The notes below the pieces were generated by a model that was not told the DNA's origin, made no database searches, and saw nothing but the letters and a program-made list of their open reading frames with translations. Of a DNA stretch of 64,000 bases, positions 8,196 to 16,775 are shown one piece after another. The number at the start of each line of letters is the position of its first letter. Positions within the stretch are counted from its first letter, which is position 1. The DNA comes from Rhizobium sp. Lineage in GTDB: Bacteria; Pseudomonadota; Alphaproteobacteria; Rhizobiales; Rhizobiaceae. A program made the translations under genes and the position numbers. The DNA lies in the NCBI GenBank assembly GCA_028290545.1, contig JAQGJP010000103.1, forward strand, positions 51,240 through 115,239. Reading direction: 5' to 3'.

Positions 8196-9644
8196 TCACG
8201 TCTCCAGGGAGCGTGCTGCGAGAGCGCGGCTTCCTGCGGCGATTGCGAGCGCAACGACGATCAGCATTGCCGCGACTGCGAAGGTGATCTGCATGCCTGA
8301 CGCTACGGCCCCGGGACGGGCCGTTGTGATCTCGATGGTCGCCGATGCGAGCGCGAACACAGCGCCCATCACCGATGCACCGGTGATGAGCCCGAGGTTG
8401 CGAGACAGATTGAGCAGCCCGGACATGACGCCCCGCTTGTCCGGGCGGATATCAATCATGACGGCGGTGTTGTTGGCTGCCTGAAACAGCGCATAGCCGT
8501 GGGTCAAGACGGCAATGGCAGCAATGTAGCCCGCGATCCCGAACAGCACCGGAAGCACGGAAAGAGCAATTGAACCGGCCGCCATTGCTATAAGTCCAAC
8601 GGTGACCATGAATGGCGCGCCCAGGCGGTCGACAATTCGGCCTGCCAGGACACCGCTCAGTGCGGAGATGATTGGGCCGATCGACATGACAATGCCAACG
8701 AGAGCCGCGTCGAGCCCGAGCGCACGGGAGAGATAGAACGGCCCGACCACCAGCGTCGCCATCATCACCGTCGAGACGAGCGCGCTGATCGTCAGGCTCG
8801 CGCTCAACATGGGATCGCGGAACATTGCCAATTGGATCAAAGGCGATGCTGCTCTCGCCTCTACGAGCATGAAGAGACCAACTCCGACCGCGGCAGCCAA
8901 CAGCAAAGCCATATTGAACGGACCGAAACTGCCGCGCCCCATCGTCATGGCGAGTGCATAAGCCGTTAGCGTCAGAGCAAGTAGCAACGTGCCCAACGTA
9001 TCAAAGCGGGGTCGATCCGTCTTTGACCCCCCGATATCAACGGGCAGGTAGCGATAGGCGAGAAGGAACGTAAGGAAACCCAGCGGTACGTTGACGAGGA
9101 AGATAGCCCGCCAACCGAATTCGGCGATCAGAACCCCGCCGAGCGATGGACCGAGCGCGGTGCCGAGCGCTGACATCGTTCCGAGCAAACCCATGGCACG
9201 ACCGGTCCTTGCCTTCGGAACCGTCTCACCGACAAAGGCCATGCTGAGGGCCATCATGACGGCCGCGCCCAAGCCCTGCACCGCCCGGGCGGCAATCAGC
9301 AGCCACAGCGACGGTGCTGCGCCGCACAAGGCAGAGGCTGCTGTGAACAGGAAGATTCCCGCCAGCAGCAGCCGCCGGCGGCCAGTGATGTCACCCAGCC
9401 GACCGACGCTGACGATCAGGGTGGTGATGGCAAGGAGATAAGCCAGCACGACCCACTGGACGTTCTGGAAGGAGGCGTTGAACGCCTGAGCCAATGTCGG
9501 CAGGCCAACATTGGCGATGCTGGTGCCGAGCGAGGACAGCAACATGGATAGCGAAAGGCTGGCGAGAGCCCAACGTAAGGAAATAGTCCGTTCCGCGCTG
9601 CCCGCTGCTGGCTCATCTCGTTCTGCAATGACTCTCTTCAACAC
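8196..9644 (-). CDS. MFS drug exporter, 14-helix DHA2 (EmrB/QacA) type
   Basis: The protein has multiple hydrophobic segments and the DHA2 motifs: motif A between helices 2 and 3 (GRLGDITGRRRLLL) and motif C in helix 5 (GTALGPSLGGVL). GTG 9644 is chosen as start because ACGGAG lies just upstream, giving about 482 residues. An in-frame ATG at 9707 would add 21 residues but would run through a strong hairpin and lacks a ribosome site. It is transcribed divergently from a LysR gene, which probably controls it. The substrate is unknown; an antimicrobial or toxic metabolite is usual for the family. Confidence 0.82.
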   Translation of the reverse strand: MLKRVIAERDEPAAGSAERTISLRWALASLSLSMLLSSLGTSIANVGLPTLAQAFNASFQNVQWVVLAYLLAITTLIVSVGRLGDITGRRRLLLAGIFLFTAASALCGAAPSLWLLIAARAVQGLGAAVMMALSMAFVGETVPKARTGRAMGLLGTMSALGTALGPSLGGVLIAEFGWRAIFLVNVPLGFLTFLLAYRYLPVDIGGSKTDRPRFDTLGTLLLALTLTAYALAMTMGRGSFGPFNMALLLAAAVGVGLFMLVEARAASPLIQLAMFRDPMLSASLTISALVSTVMMATLVVGPFYLSRALGLDAALVGIVMSIGPIISALSGVLAGRIVDRLGAPFMVTVGLIAMAAGSIALSVLPVLFGIAGYIAAIAVLTHGYALFQAANNTAVMIDIRPDKRGVMSGLLNLSRNLGLITGASVMGAVFALASATIEITTARPGAVASGMQITFAVAAMLIVVALAIAAGSRALAARSLET

Positions 9645-9656
9645 GAACTCCGTTTG

Positions 9657-9684
9657 CTGTCGGCTCCCGAAACGGAGCCGACAG
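9657..9684. repeat. Perfect 11-bp inverted repeat upstream of the MFS gene
   Basis: CTGTCGGCTCC (9657-9667) pairs perfectly with GGAGCCGACAG (9674-9684) around a CGAAAC loop. It lies 12 bases before the preferred start of the exporter gene, in its 5' leader. It could be an operator for the divergent LysR protein or another repressor, or an mRNA hairpin that affects ribosome access. Confidence 0.5.
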
Positions 9685-9786
9685 AAACCTAGTCCTTTCC
9701 TTGACATGGCGGAACACGCACCATTTGCACTTTATTATTGCGCTTGACGCTATGCCAAATCGTGCCAGTCATGCTACGATCGGCAT

Positions 9787-10719
9787 ATGTCGCATCCCGA
9801 TCTCAATCTTCTCGTCACTCTTGATGTGCTGCTGACGGAAGGCAGCGTGACACGCGCCGCCAAAAGGTTGCGGCTCAGCCCGTCGGCGATGAGCCGCGCG
9901 CTGGCGCGTTTGCGTGAGACGACGGGCGATCCACTGCTGGTCCGGGCTGGACGCAGCCTTGTTCCGACACCCCGAGCGCTCGAACTCCGCGAGCGCGTCG
10001 GTCAGCTTGTGCAGGACGCGAGAGCCGCTCTGCGTCCTGTTGAGACGCTCGACTTGCAACGGCTTGTGCGAACGTTCACGCTCAGAAACAGGGATGGCTT
10101 TGTTGAGAGTTTCGGACCGGGTCTCATTGCGCGCGTGGGCGAACAAGCACCGGGCGTTCGTCTGCGTTTTGTACCGAAGCTCGACAAGGACAGCACGCCG
10201 TTGCGCGACGGCAGCGTCGACCTGGAAACAGGCGTCGTCGGAAAGACCGTAGGGCCGGAGGTGCGCGCGCAGGCGCTGTTCCGTGATCGTTTCGTCGGTG
10301 TCGTTCGGATGGGGCATCCGTTAAGTGAGGTCACGATCACGCCCGCCCGTTATGCCGCCGGCCGGCACATCCTCATCTCCCGCCGTGGGCTCGACAGGGG
10401 TCCGATCGATGATGCCCTCGAGCCGTTGGGGCTGAAACGGGAGATCGTGACGGTCGTCGGTGGCTTTTCGGAAGCCCTGGCTCTGGCGCGTGCCTCGGAC
10501 CTGATCGCCAGTGTTCTCGATCGACACACCGGAGCCTCGCGCGCCGGGATGCACAGTTTTTCCCTTCCCGTACCCATGCCGGAGATAACGGTCTCATTGC
10601 TCTGGCATCCGCGGCTGGATGCCGATCCAGCGCATCGCTGGCTGCGCGGCTGCGTCCGGGACGCTTGCGCGCATATTTACAAACTGTCAGAGGCTCTCGG
10701 TACGGCGACTGTCCGGTAA
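9787..10719 (+). CDS. LysR-family transcription regulator (NodD-like subgroup)
   Basis: The 310-residue protein opens with a winged helix-turn-helix (PDLNLLVTLDVLLTEGSVTRAA, then SPSAMSRALARLRE) typical of LysR regulators, followed by a periplasmic-binding-like effector domain. The DLNLL opening and early architecture resemble the NodD/NahR/SyrM-like subgroup. It is divergent from the MFS exporter (142 bases between starts), so auto-repression and activation of the exporter are likely. The start ATG lies at 9787. The effector cannot be read from sequence. Confidence 0.85.
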   Translation: MSHPDLNLLVTLDVLLTEGSVTRAAKRLRLSPSAMSRALARLRETTGDPLLVRAGRSLVPTPRALELRERVGQLVQDARAALRPVETLDLQRLVRTFTLRNRDGFVESFGPGLIARVGEQAPGVRLRFVPKLDKDSTPLRDGSVDLETGVVGKTVGPEVRAQALFRDRFVGVVRMGHPLSEVTITPARYAAGRHILISRRGLDRGPIDDALEPLGLKREIVTVVGGFSEALALARASDLIASVLDRHTGASRAGMHSFSLPVPMPEITVSLLWHPRLDADPAHRWLRGCVRDACAHIYKLSEALGTATVR

Positions 10720-10822
10720 AATCTGTTTACAGGGGATAGGATGCCGGCGATCCGTCCGCTGTGGATTTATGAATTCCGATATTAGCGACTACACGTTTTC
10801 AATCTTAATCAGGAATAAAAAA

Positions 10823-11590
10823 ATGACACCATTCGACACGCCCCTCGCAGGCAAGAACATCTTGGTCACGGGAGCGACCGGCGACATTGGCGCCGCCATC
10901 ATTCGGCGACTGGCATCGGTAGGCGCTCGTCCTATCATCCATTTCAGCCGCAATGAACGGGCAGCCGCGTCATTGCTCGAAGGGATTGGTGGCAAAGGGT
11001 GGGTGATTCAAGCGGACCTCTCCAATCCCGCCGAGCCGGCGGCGCTCTGGGATGCCGCGATCAGCCAAGCCGGATCGGTGCATGGGCTGGTCAACAACGC
11101 CGGAATTCGAACAGAAATTTCGATTGAGGACGAACTTGATGCCTGGCAAGCGGCCTGGATGCGGGAATTCCAGGTCGATTTGTTTTCGGCTGCTGATCTA
11201 TGCCGCTCTGCTATTCGCCACTTCCGGCAGATCGGCGGCGGGCGAATCGTCAATATCGCCAGTCGCGCCGGCCAGCGGGGCTATGTCGCCGACGCCATGC
11301 CTTACGGCGCAGCGAAAGCGGCACTCAACAATCTGACGAAATCGATCGCTCGGAATTTCGGCAAAGACGGCGTGATCGCAATTGCAATCGCGCCCGGCTG
11401 GGTTCGAACCAGCATGGCGGAGAACTATGTAGCGAAACACGGCGAGGCGGCGGCTACAGCGGACATTCCCACCGGCGACTTGGCTTCGACGGAGGAGATC
11501 GCAGAACTTGTCGCCTTCGCGCTACTGCCGTCCCAACGCTCGATCAACGGCGCGACCCTTGACGTCAACGGCGGAAGTTACGTCAGGTAG
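10823..11590 (+). CDS. Short-chain dehydrogenase/reductase, FabG-like
   Basis: The 255-residue product has the classical SDR pattern: cofactor loop VTGATGDIGAAI (TGxxxGxG, about residue 15), NNAG (about 90), catalytic Ser in IVNIASRAG, and Tyr-x-x-x-Lys in MPYGAAKAAL, then PGWVRTSM and a C-terminal LDVNGG. ATG 10823 follows AGGAAT with good spacing; an in-frame ATG at 10769 would add a poorly conserved N-terminus. The substrate of such oxidoreductases cannot be predicted from motifs. It follows the LysR gene on the same strand with about 100 bases between, so coregulation is possible but not shown. Confidence 0.85.
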   Translation: MTPFDTPLAGKNILVTGATGDIGAAIIRRLASVGARPIIHFSRNERAAASLLEGIGGKGWVIQADLSNPAEPAALWDAAISQAGSVHGLVNNAGIRTEISIEDELDAWQAAWMREFQVDLFSAADLCRSAIRHFRQIGGGRIVNIASRAGQRGYVADAMPYGAAKAALNNLTKSIARNFGKDGVIAIAIAPGWVRTSMAENYVAKHGEAAATADIPTGDLASTEEIAELVAFALLPSQRSINGATLDVNGGSYVR

Positions 11591-11610
11591 ATAAACAGGC
11601 GTGATCAATG

Positions 11611-11634
11611 CCCCAGCAGCCATGAATGCTGGGG
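11611..11634 (+). terminator. Hairpin after the SDR gene
   Basis: CCCCAGCA (11611-11618) and TGCTGGGG (11627-11634) form a perfect 8-bp stem 20 bases after the SDR stop. No U-run follows, so it may be a 3'-end stabilising hairpin rather than an intrinsic terminator. A second stem (GCTTCTG 11655-11661 with CAGAAGC 11670-11676) follows. Confidence 0.4.
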
Positions 11635-12031
11635 CCAGTTGCGAAAGGTCACGCGCTTCTGCTGTGCGCCAGAAGCAGGCCCTCCACCCCCTCGCAACCT
11701 GACAAGTTTTACAATGAGCGGTCCACGCATTCGACGTTTTGCTCATTGAAGCTGTCAAACGGTTGCGGAGACACGTACTGAAATAATTGTAACAAATAAA
11801 CGGACACCCTGACGCGTTCATGAAACGGAGTGTAGCGATAACAACTGCCAACAATTGACATGACATGAGAACGCACCACATCACCACCAGCGGGAGCCCG
11901 CCATCTGCGATAACGCCTCGATCCTGGACAAGTACGGCACGGGCTGGAACGATATCGAAAGCTTGCCGATCTGCACGCGTCCGACTTCATTTTCTGAGCC
12001 CATCGCGGCTCGAAACACAATACCGATAATC
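11635..12031. other. Intergenic region before the RTX gene
   Basis: About 400 bases without a supported gene. It contains a second short hairpin near 11655-11676 and an AT-rich patch around 11770-11800. Short coding-looking fragments on the plus strand around 11890-12030 match nothing I recognise. The RTX gene's ribosome site (AAGGA at 12033-12037) begins right after. Confidence 0.35.
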
Positions 12032-12115
12032 TAAGGATTCTTAGACATAGCGACGTACCACATCACCGGCCAAAACACCACGCAATACGCAGTTGATGAA
12101 TCCACCGCACTCTGG

Positions 12116-13222
12116 GTGCTGGACAAGAATGCCTCCATCAAGTTCGACGGTGCCGGAGCATTGCTTGAAGATGTAACGCACGCATTCAATCGCTTTGTCA
12201 TCAAGGGCACGATTGAAGGCGGGCATGATTTCTCCGACTCCGGTATGTATATCCGCGGTGAAAAGTCTGAGGTTACAATTGCACGAAGCGGTGATGTCAG
12301 TGGTTACAGCGGCGTTCGGCTGGCCGGCTATAGCCCGATATTCACCAATCACGGTACAGTGAGCGGTGATGCCTATGGCGTTTATTGTGATGACGATGCG
12401 GTGATCACCAACGATGGGCGCATCAGTGGGACCTTCGCAATCTTGCTCAATGACGCAGGCGGCATTGTCACCAATGAAAGCCAGGGCAGGATCATCGCAT
12501 CGGCAACCGCCGTCGAGTTGTACAGTGATGACGGAAAAGAGTCTGCGCTGACCAACCGTGGCCTGATCAAGGGCGCCGATGCGATTGTAGGCCAGACGGC
12601 AAACGATATCATTGTCAATCGTGGCGTCATGAAAGGCGGCATTGATCTGGGCGGCGGCAATGACAGTTTCGACAATCGCGGTGGCAGCGTAAACCACAAC
12701 ATCGTCAGTGGTGACGGCAATGACTGGCTCATCGTCGATGATGCAAAGACGCAGATGGTCGAGAAAGTCGGGGCGGGCACCGACACAGTCAAATCCACAG
12801 TCACCTACGCATTGTCAGCCAATGTCGAGAACCTTGTCCTGCTGGGCAAGGCAGATGCCAAGGCCATGGGCAATGATGAAAACAATGGTATCACCGGCAA
12901 TGCCGGCGACAATGTCCTGTCGGGCAAAGTCGGGATGGATGTGCTGAATGGCGGTTATGGCAACGATCTGCTCACGGGCGGTGCGGATGCTGATACGTTC
13001 CTGCTCGCCAAGGGTGGTGGCCATGACGTCGTTGCCGATTTCGTCAACGGTTCAGATCACATCGATCTTTCCGGTCTGGATGCGATCGCCGATTTCGATG
13101 ATCTTTGGGCTCATCATCTCACCGTCACGGAAAATGACGTGATCATCCACGCAGGCGGTGGCAGACTGACGCTGCATCAGACGGCACAAGCCGATCTCGA
13201 TTTCACAGATTTCTATTTCTGA
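12116..13222 (+). CDS. Secreted RTX (hemolysin-type calcium-binding repeat) protein
   Basis: The protein is rich in Asp, Asn and Gly. The N-terminal two thirds look like a right-handed beta-helix with repeated (T)N-x-G turns (FTNHGTVSGDAYGV, ITNDGRISGTFAI, ALTNRGLIKGADAI). The C-terminal part carries degenerate RTX nonapeptides (GNAGDNVLSG, GGYGNDLLTGGADADTF) and an acidic, aromatic tail (DLDFTDFYF), the usual uncleaved signal for type I secretion. No secretion genes are adjacent. The conventional start is GTG 12116 (368 residues), but it lacks a ribosome site. The frame stays open upstream to an AAGGA at 12033-12037 followed 9 bases later by ATA (12047), from which ATYHITGQNTTQYAVDES would be encoded. 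The true start may therefore be ATA or a mutated ATG. Confidence 0.8.
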   Translation: MLDKNASIKFDGAGALLEDVTHAFNRFVIKGTIEGGHDFSDSGMYIRGEKSEVTIARSGDVSGYSGVRLAGYSPIFTNHGTVSGDAYGVYCDDDAVITNDGRISGTFAILLNDAGGIVTNESQGRIIASATAVELYSDDGKESALTNRGLIKGADAIVGQTANDIIVNRGVMKGGIDLGGGNDSFDNRGGSVNHNIVSGDGNDWLIVDDAKTQMVEKVGAGTDTVKSTVTYALSANVENLVLLGKADAKAMGNDENNGITGNAGDNVLSGKVGMDVLNGGYGNDLLTGGADADTFLLAKGGGHDVVADFVNGSDHIDLSGLDAIADFDDLWAHHLTVTENDVIIHAGGGRLTLHQTAQADLDFTDFYF

Positions 13223-13368
13223 TTTCTGGCTGTTCCGAGGCGTGCCAGATCGGCCTTGTCGCAAGCATTTCCACAGGTCGCGAAGGCCCCGCTACGAGGG
13301 TTGCTTATCGAACTTTGTCGACCTTTTGCAGTCCGGAGAGCAGCGCGGGCTTTAGTTTATCTCCACCA

Positions 13369-14697
13369 TCAGGATAATTGCGACAGCACGCGATCGAAGC
13401 GCTCGATGAAATAATCAACATTTGCGCGACTGAAGACCAGCGGCGGACGAACTTTGAGAACCGCGGCCCGCGGCCCGGTGGCGCTGATCAGGACGCGGGC
13501 TTCCCGCAGCGCGTTGACGATCCGCGAGGTGGTTGCGGCGTCGGCAGTCTTCTTCTCCCGATCCGACACGATCTCCACCCCGAGGAAAAGCCCGGCGCTG
13601 CGGACATCGCCGATCGGCTCATGGCGCTTGGCGAGTTCCTCCAACTGCTGGCGGAAATAACCGCCCACCACTCTGGCATTCTCCTGCAGGGCTTCTCCTT
13701 GAATCACTTCGAGAACCGCCATTGCCGTTGCGACAGCGACGGTGTTGCCGCCGAACGTATTGAAATAACGGGCCTTCGCACCGAATTCCGCAACCACCTC
13801 CGGCTTCATGACGACGCCCGCGACCGGATAGCCATTGCCCATGGGTTTGCCGAGCGTCGCGAGATCCGGGATGACACCATGCCGGTCGAAACCCCACATG
13901 CGATCACCCGTTCGTCCAAATCCCGGCTGAACCTCATCGGCGATGAACAGCCCGCCGGCAGCCCGGATCGCTTCGACCGCACCCTGAAGGAAGCCAGGCT
14001 GCTCACTCATCACGCCATCGCTGGAAAAGATCGTATCGGCAATCAGCGCGGCAGGCCTGATGCCGTGGCGCTGCAGGTCGGCGATAGCGGCCTCGACATC
14101 GGCGCGGAATTTACCAGCGACATCGCCGTTCTCGGAGCGATAGCTGTCGGGCGCCGGAACCGTGCGTACATCGAAGCCGAGGTTCACATTGGCGCCGAGC
14201 GACGGCGAGATCTGCGACACGGCGTGCGTGATGCCGTGATAGGCTGTCTCCGTGACGATGAAGCCTGTCCCACCGGTAAAGGCTCTGACAATGCGGATCG
14301 CCAGATCATTGGCCTCGCTGCCCGTGCAGGTGAACATGATGTGGCTGAGTGCCGGCGGAAAGGTCGCGAGCAGCCTTTCCGCGTAATCGAGCACGGCATC
14401 GTGCAAATAGCGGGTGTTGGTGGAGAGAATGCCGGCCTGCCTCACCAGAGCCGAAACGACATGCGGATGGCAATGGCCGACGGACGCGACGTTGTTATAG
14501 ACGTCAAGATAAGCATCGCCTTGCTTGTCGTACAGCCAGACGCCCTCGCCGCGGACAATCTCCACCGGCCGCTCATAGAACAGGCGATAGGCGGGGCCAA
14601 GCAGGCGCTGGCGGCGCTCCACCATCGCCTCCTCTTCCGGGGTCAACGCGACCGCACCCGGGACGAAGGCATTGACCATGGCATTATCGGTTTTCAT
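13369..14697 (-). CDS. Class-III PLP aminotransferase or phospho-lyase
   Basis: The 442-residue enzyme is a class-III (omega) aminotransferase-fold protein. The PLP region shows the TCTGSEAND loop, the aspartate motif IADEVQPGFGRTG (about residue 250) and the Schiff-base lysine in LGKPMGNGYPVAG (about residue 281). Start ATG 14697 has GGAG 10 bases upstream. It lies 4 bases from an APH-fold kinase gene. That pairing is the arrangement of hydroxylysine kinase with 5-phosphohydroxylysine phospho-lyase, or related kinase/phospho-lyase pairs, in which the class-III fold eliminates ammonia and phosphate from a phosphorylated amino alcohol. A simple omega-amino-acid transaminase cannot be excluded. 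It is the last gene of the pxpB-pxpC-kinase operon. Confidence 0.8.
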   Translation of the reverse strand: MKTDNAMVNAFVPGAVALTPEEEAMVERRQRLLGPAYRLFYERPVEIVRGEGVWLYDKQGDAYLDVYNNVASVGHCHPHVVSALVRQAGILSTNTRYLHDAVLDYAERLLATFPPALSHIMFTCTGSEANDLAIRIVRAFTGGTGFIVTETAYHGITHAVSQISPSLGANVNLGFDVRTVPAPDSYRSENGDVAGKFRADVEAAIADLQRHGIRPAALIADTIFSSDGVMSEQPGFLQGAVEAIRAAGGLFIADEVQPGFGRTGDRMWGFDRHGVIPDLATLGKPMGNGYPVAGVVMKPEVVAEFGAKARYFNTFGGNTVAVATAMAVLEVIQGEALQENARVVGGYFRQQLEELAKRHEPIGDVRSAGLFLGVEIVSDREKKTADAATTSRIVNALREARVLISATGPRAAVLKVRPPLVFSRANVDYFIERFDRVLSQLS

Positions 14698-14701
14698 GGT
14701 G

Positions 14702-15757
14702 TCACTCCAGACCGCATGCCCGGCTGAAATGGCGCCGGACCTCTTTGCGGGACAATGTTGCAAATCGCGCCAGCCCATCGCGCGCGGGCTGATTGTTGCG
14801 CAGAATGTAGGCGCTGTTCTCCGGATAGCGGGCGGCGCGCCAGTTGGTTATGGCAACCGTCGTCACCAGGCGTGTGACGATCAAGTCGAAGAGAATGTCG
14901 ATCTCCTGCCGCTCTAACGGCGAAACCTCATGATAGGCCGCCAGGAACTCGGAAACATTCTCCAGCGGTGAACTTCCCACACTCGTCAGGTAGGAGGCGG
15001 CAATGGCGACATCGAGAATCAGGGGCGTCCACACCATGTCGCCGAAATCGAGAATGCCGGTGATCGTGTCCGGCCGATCGCCATCCACCAGGACGTTGTG
15101 CGGGTTGAAATCGTTATGAATCACCTGGGAGCGCAATGTCGGCAGCACGGGCGCAAGCTCGCGATTGAACATATCGAGATGCTTTTCGGCCAGCTGCCGC
15201 AGGTCGCTGTCGATAATGCTGGGCAATAGCGAGCGCAATCTCGCGGCGTTCTTGATATCCCATAGAAGGTCGTGATCGGCCGCGCCATGGTCGAAATTCC
15301 GCAACACGAGGCCGAGCGATGCCAGGCAACGGCCGATGTTTCGGCGTTGCAGCGTCCCCGTCGGCGTGCGGTGCAAAGGCTCGCCTTCGAGGAAACTGAG
15401 GAGCCGGACAACGCTGACTGTCCCATCCTTCATCGGCAGCGATATCTCGGTCCTGCCGTCGAGCATATGCTGGACACGCGGCACGGGAAGCGATGGATCG
15501 GTCCGTTCGATGTGCAGCAGCGCTTCCGTCTGGAAATTGGTGATCTCGGGCGGTTCGGCGGCATTGGCGATTTTCAGTACATAGCCCCGGCCGTCATCCA
15601 ACAGCAGATGAAAATTCGTGTCACGCTCACTCGTTAGCCGGCGAACTTTGGCGTCAATGCCATAGAGATCGCGGGCAAATGTCGCCGCATCATCGTCCGA
15701 AAGAACAGGGGGCGAAGATGTCAGGAGCGGACCAATCAGCGGGATATTCTCGTTCAT
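14702..15757 (-). CDS. APH-fold kinase, hydroxylysine kinase-like
   Basis: The 351-residue product has the aminoglycoside-phosphotransferase/choline-kinase fold. The catalytic loop is VIHNDFNPHNVLVD (about residue 213; H-x-D-x4-N) and the metal motif ILDFGDM follows. The N-terminal region carries the GYVLKIAN lysine strand. Members of this fold phosphorylate small hydroxylated amines, homoserine, choline or hydroxylysine as well as antibiotics. Its position between 5-oxoprolinase-like subunits and a class-III PLP enzyme argues for a catabolic kinase acting on a hydroxy-amino compound rather than antibiotic resistance. It starts 37 bases after the pxpC stop and ends 4 bases before the aminotransferase start. 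Confidence 0.75.
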   Translation of the reverse strand: MNENIPLIGPLLTSSPPVLSDDDAATFARDLYGIDAKVRRLTSERDTNFHLLLDDGRGYVLKIANAAEPPEITNFQTEALLHIERTDPSLPVPRVQHMLDGRTEISLPMKDGTVSVVRLLSFLEGEPLHRTPTGTLQRRNIGRCLASLGLVLRNFDHGAADHDLLWDIKNAARLRSLLPSIIDSDLRQLAEKHLDMFNRELAPVLPTLRSQVIHNDFNPHNVLVDGDRPDTITGILDFGDMVWTPLILDVAIAASYLTSVGSSPLENVSEFLAAYHEVSPLERQEIDILFDLIVTRLVTTVAITNWRAARYPENSAYILRNNQPARDGLARFATLSRKEVRRHFSRACGLE

Positions 15758-15794
15758 TCGTTGTTTTCCGTAAAGGAATGCTATGGCGAACGCT

Positions 15795-16775
15795 TCAAAG
15801 CGGCCGCAGGCTCGACGGCAATGCTTTCACATCGAGTTGTCGCCGCAGGGCTTGCGCTTCCTCGACGCTCACCGCCTGGAACCTGAGCTTTTCGCCGGGG
15901 CGTGCCTGGCCAAGCTTCCAGAAAGCCGCGCTCGCCACCGTGAAAGGATTGATGAAACCACCTGTGCTCGGCGCATCGTTGATAAGGATGATCGGCGTCT
16001 GGCCTGCGAGATTGACAGCACCCAGCGGATAGCCGTGATCGAGGATGTTGGACGGATCCTGGCCATGATCCGCGCGCTTGTTGGTGGCGCGTTCGGAGAA
16101 GCGGAATTCCGGGCCAGTCAGCCGAATTCCCGTCCGGCTGCTTTTGGCCTGTACGGTCCAGTCGGAAGAGAGGAATTCTGCGATCGACATGGGATCGAGC
16201 CAATCATCATTCGGCCCTGCGACGCATTCGATCGTCCAGGTCTTGTCGGTCGTAAAAACCGGTCGGAATTCAGCTTTGACAACTGTGGCTGCGGTCTTTG
16301 CAGGCGCTGTACCGAGCGGCAGGACCTGTTCCGCCTTTAGCGCCGCGCCGCCGATATGGGCCATGTGAAAAACGGCGCGCGAACCAAGCACCGGCGGCGT
16401 ATCGATGCCGCCGGCCAGCGCCACATAGCTCCGGGCACCCGTCCGGGCGGCCGAGAGTTCAAGCACCTGCCCGGCCCGCACGAAAACTGTCTGCCACATC
16501 GGCACCGCCTCGCCGTCGAGCGTGGGATGCATGTCGGCGCCGGTGATCGCGACCGTGGCATTGTCCGGGAATTCAAGCGTCGACCCGAGGAACTGGCATT
16601 CGAGCGCCGCCGTGTCCCTTTCGTTGCCGGCCAGAAGGTTCGCCAGGCGGAAAGACCATGAATCGACCGGACCGGAGGGCGGGAAGCCCTGCTCCCAATA
16701 GCCGATGCGGCCCGGCAACTCCTGCACGGTCGTTTCCAGACCCGGCTTCAGAACCTTGACGAACCGGCCGGTCAT
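15795..16775 (-). CDS. pxpC: 5-oxoprolinase subunit C-like (biotin-dependent carboxyltransferase AHS2 domain)
   Basis: The 326-residue protein matches the PxpC/KipA (AHS2) family throughout: the opening VLKPGLETTVQELPGR, the GYWEQGFPPSGPVD turn, ANLLAGN, the YVALAGGIDTPPVLGSRA strand and the late FRFSERATNKRADHGQDPSNILDHGYPLGAVNLAG segment. PxpA, PxpB and PxpC together hydrolyse 5-oxoproline to glutamate using ATP. The start codon overlaps the end of pxpB by 4 bases (ATGA), indicating translational coupling. Here the neighbours suggest the lactam or amide processed may differ from 5-oxoproline. Confidence 0.88.
   Translation of the reverse strand: MTGRFVKVLKPGLETTVQELPGRIGYWEQGFPPSGPVDSWSFRLANLLAGNERDTAALECQFLGSTLEFPDNATVAITGADMHPTLDGEAVPMWQTVFVRAGQVLELSAARTGARSYVALAGGIDTPPVLGSRAVFHMAHIGGAALKAEQVLPLGTAPAKTAATVVKAEFRPVFTTDKTWTIECVAGPNDDWLDPMSIAEFLSSDWTVQAKSSRTGIRLTGPEFRFSERATNKRADHGQDPSNILDHGYPLGAVNLAGQTPIILINDAPSTGGFINPFTVASAAFWKLGQARPGEKLRFQAVSVEEAQALRRQLDVKALPSSLRPL

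Noticed and set aside
13378..14727. Long plus-strand open frame (449 codons) opposite the aminotransferase
   Set aside because: Its product is arginine-rich with no recognisable domain, while the opposite strand carries a complete PLP-enzyme motif set. It is an antisense shadow of high-GC codon use.
14702..15757. Aminoglycoside resistance gene
   Set aside because: The APH fold is shared by many metabolic kinases, and the operon context (Pxp subunits, PLP enzyme) points to catabolism.
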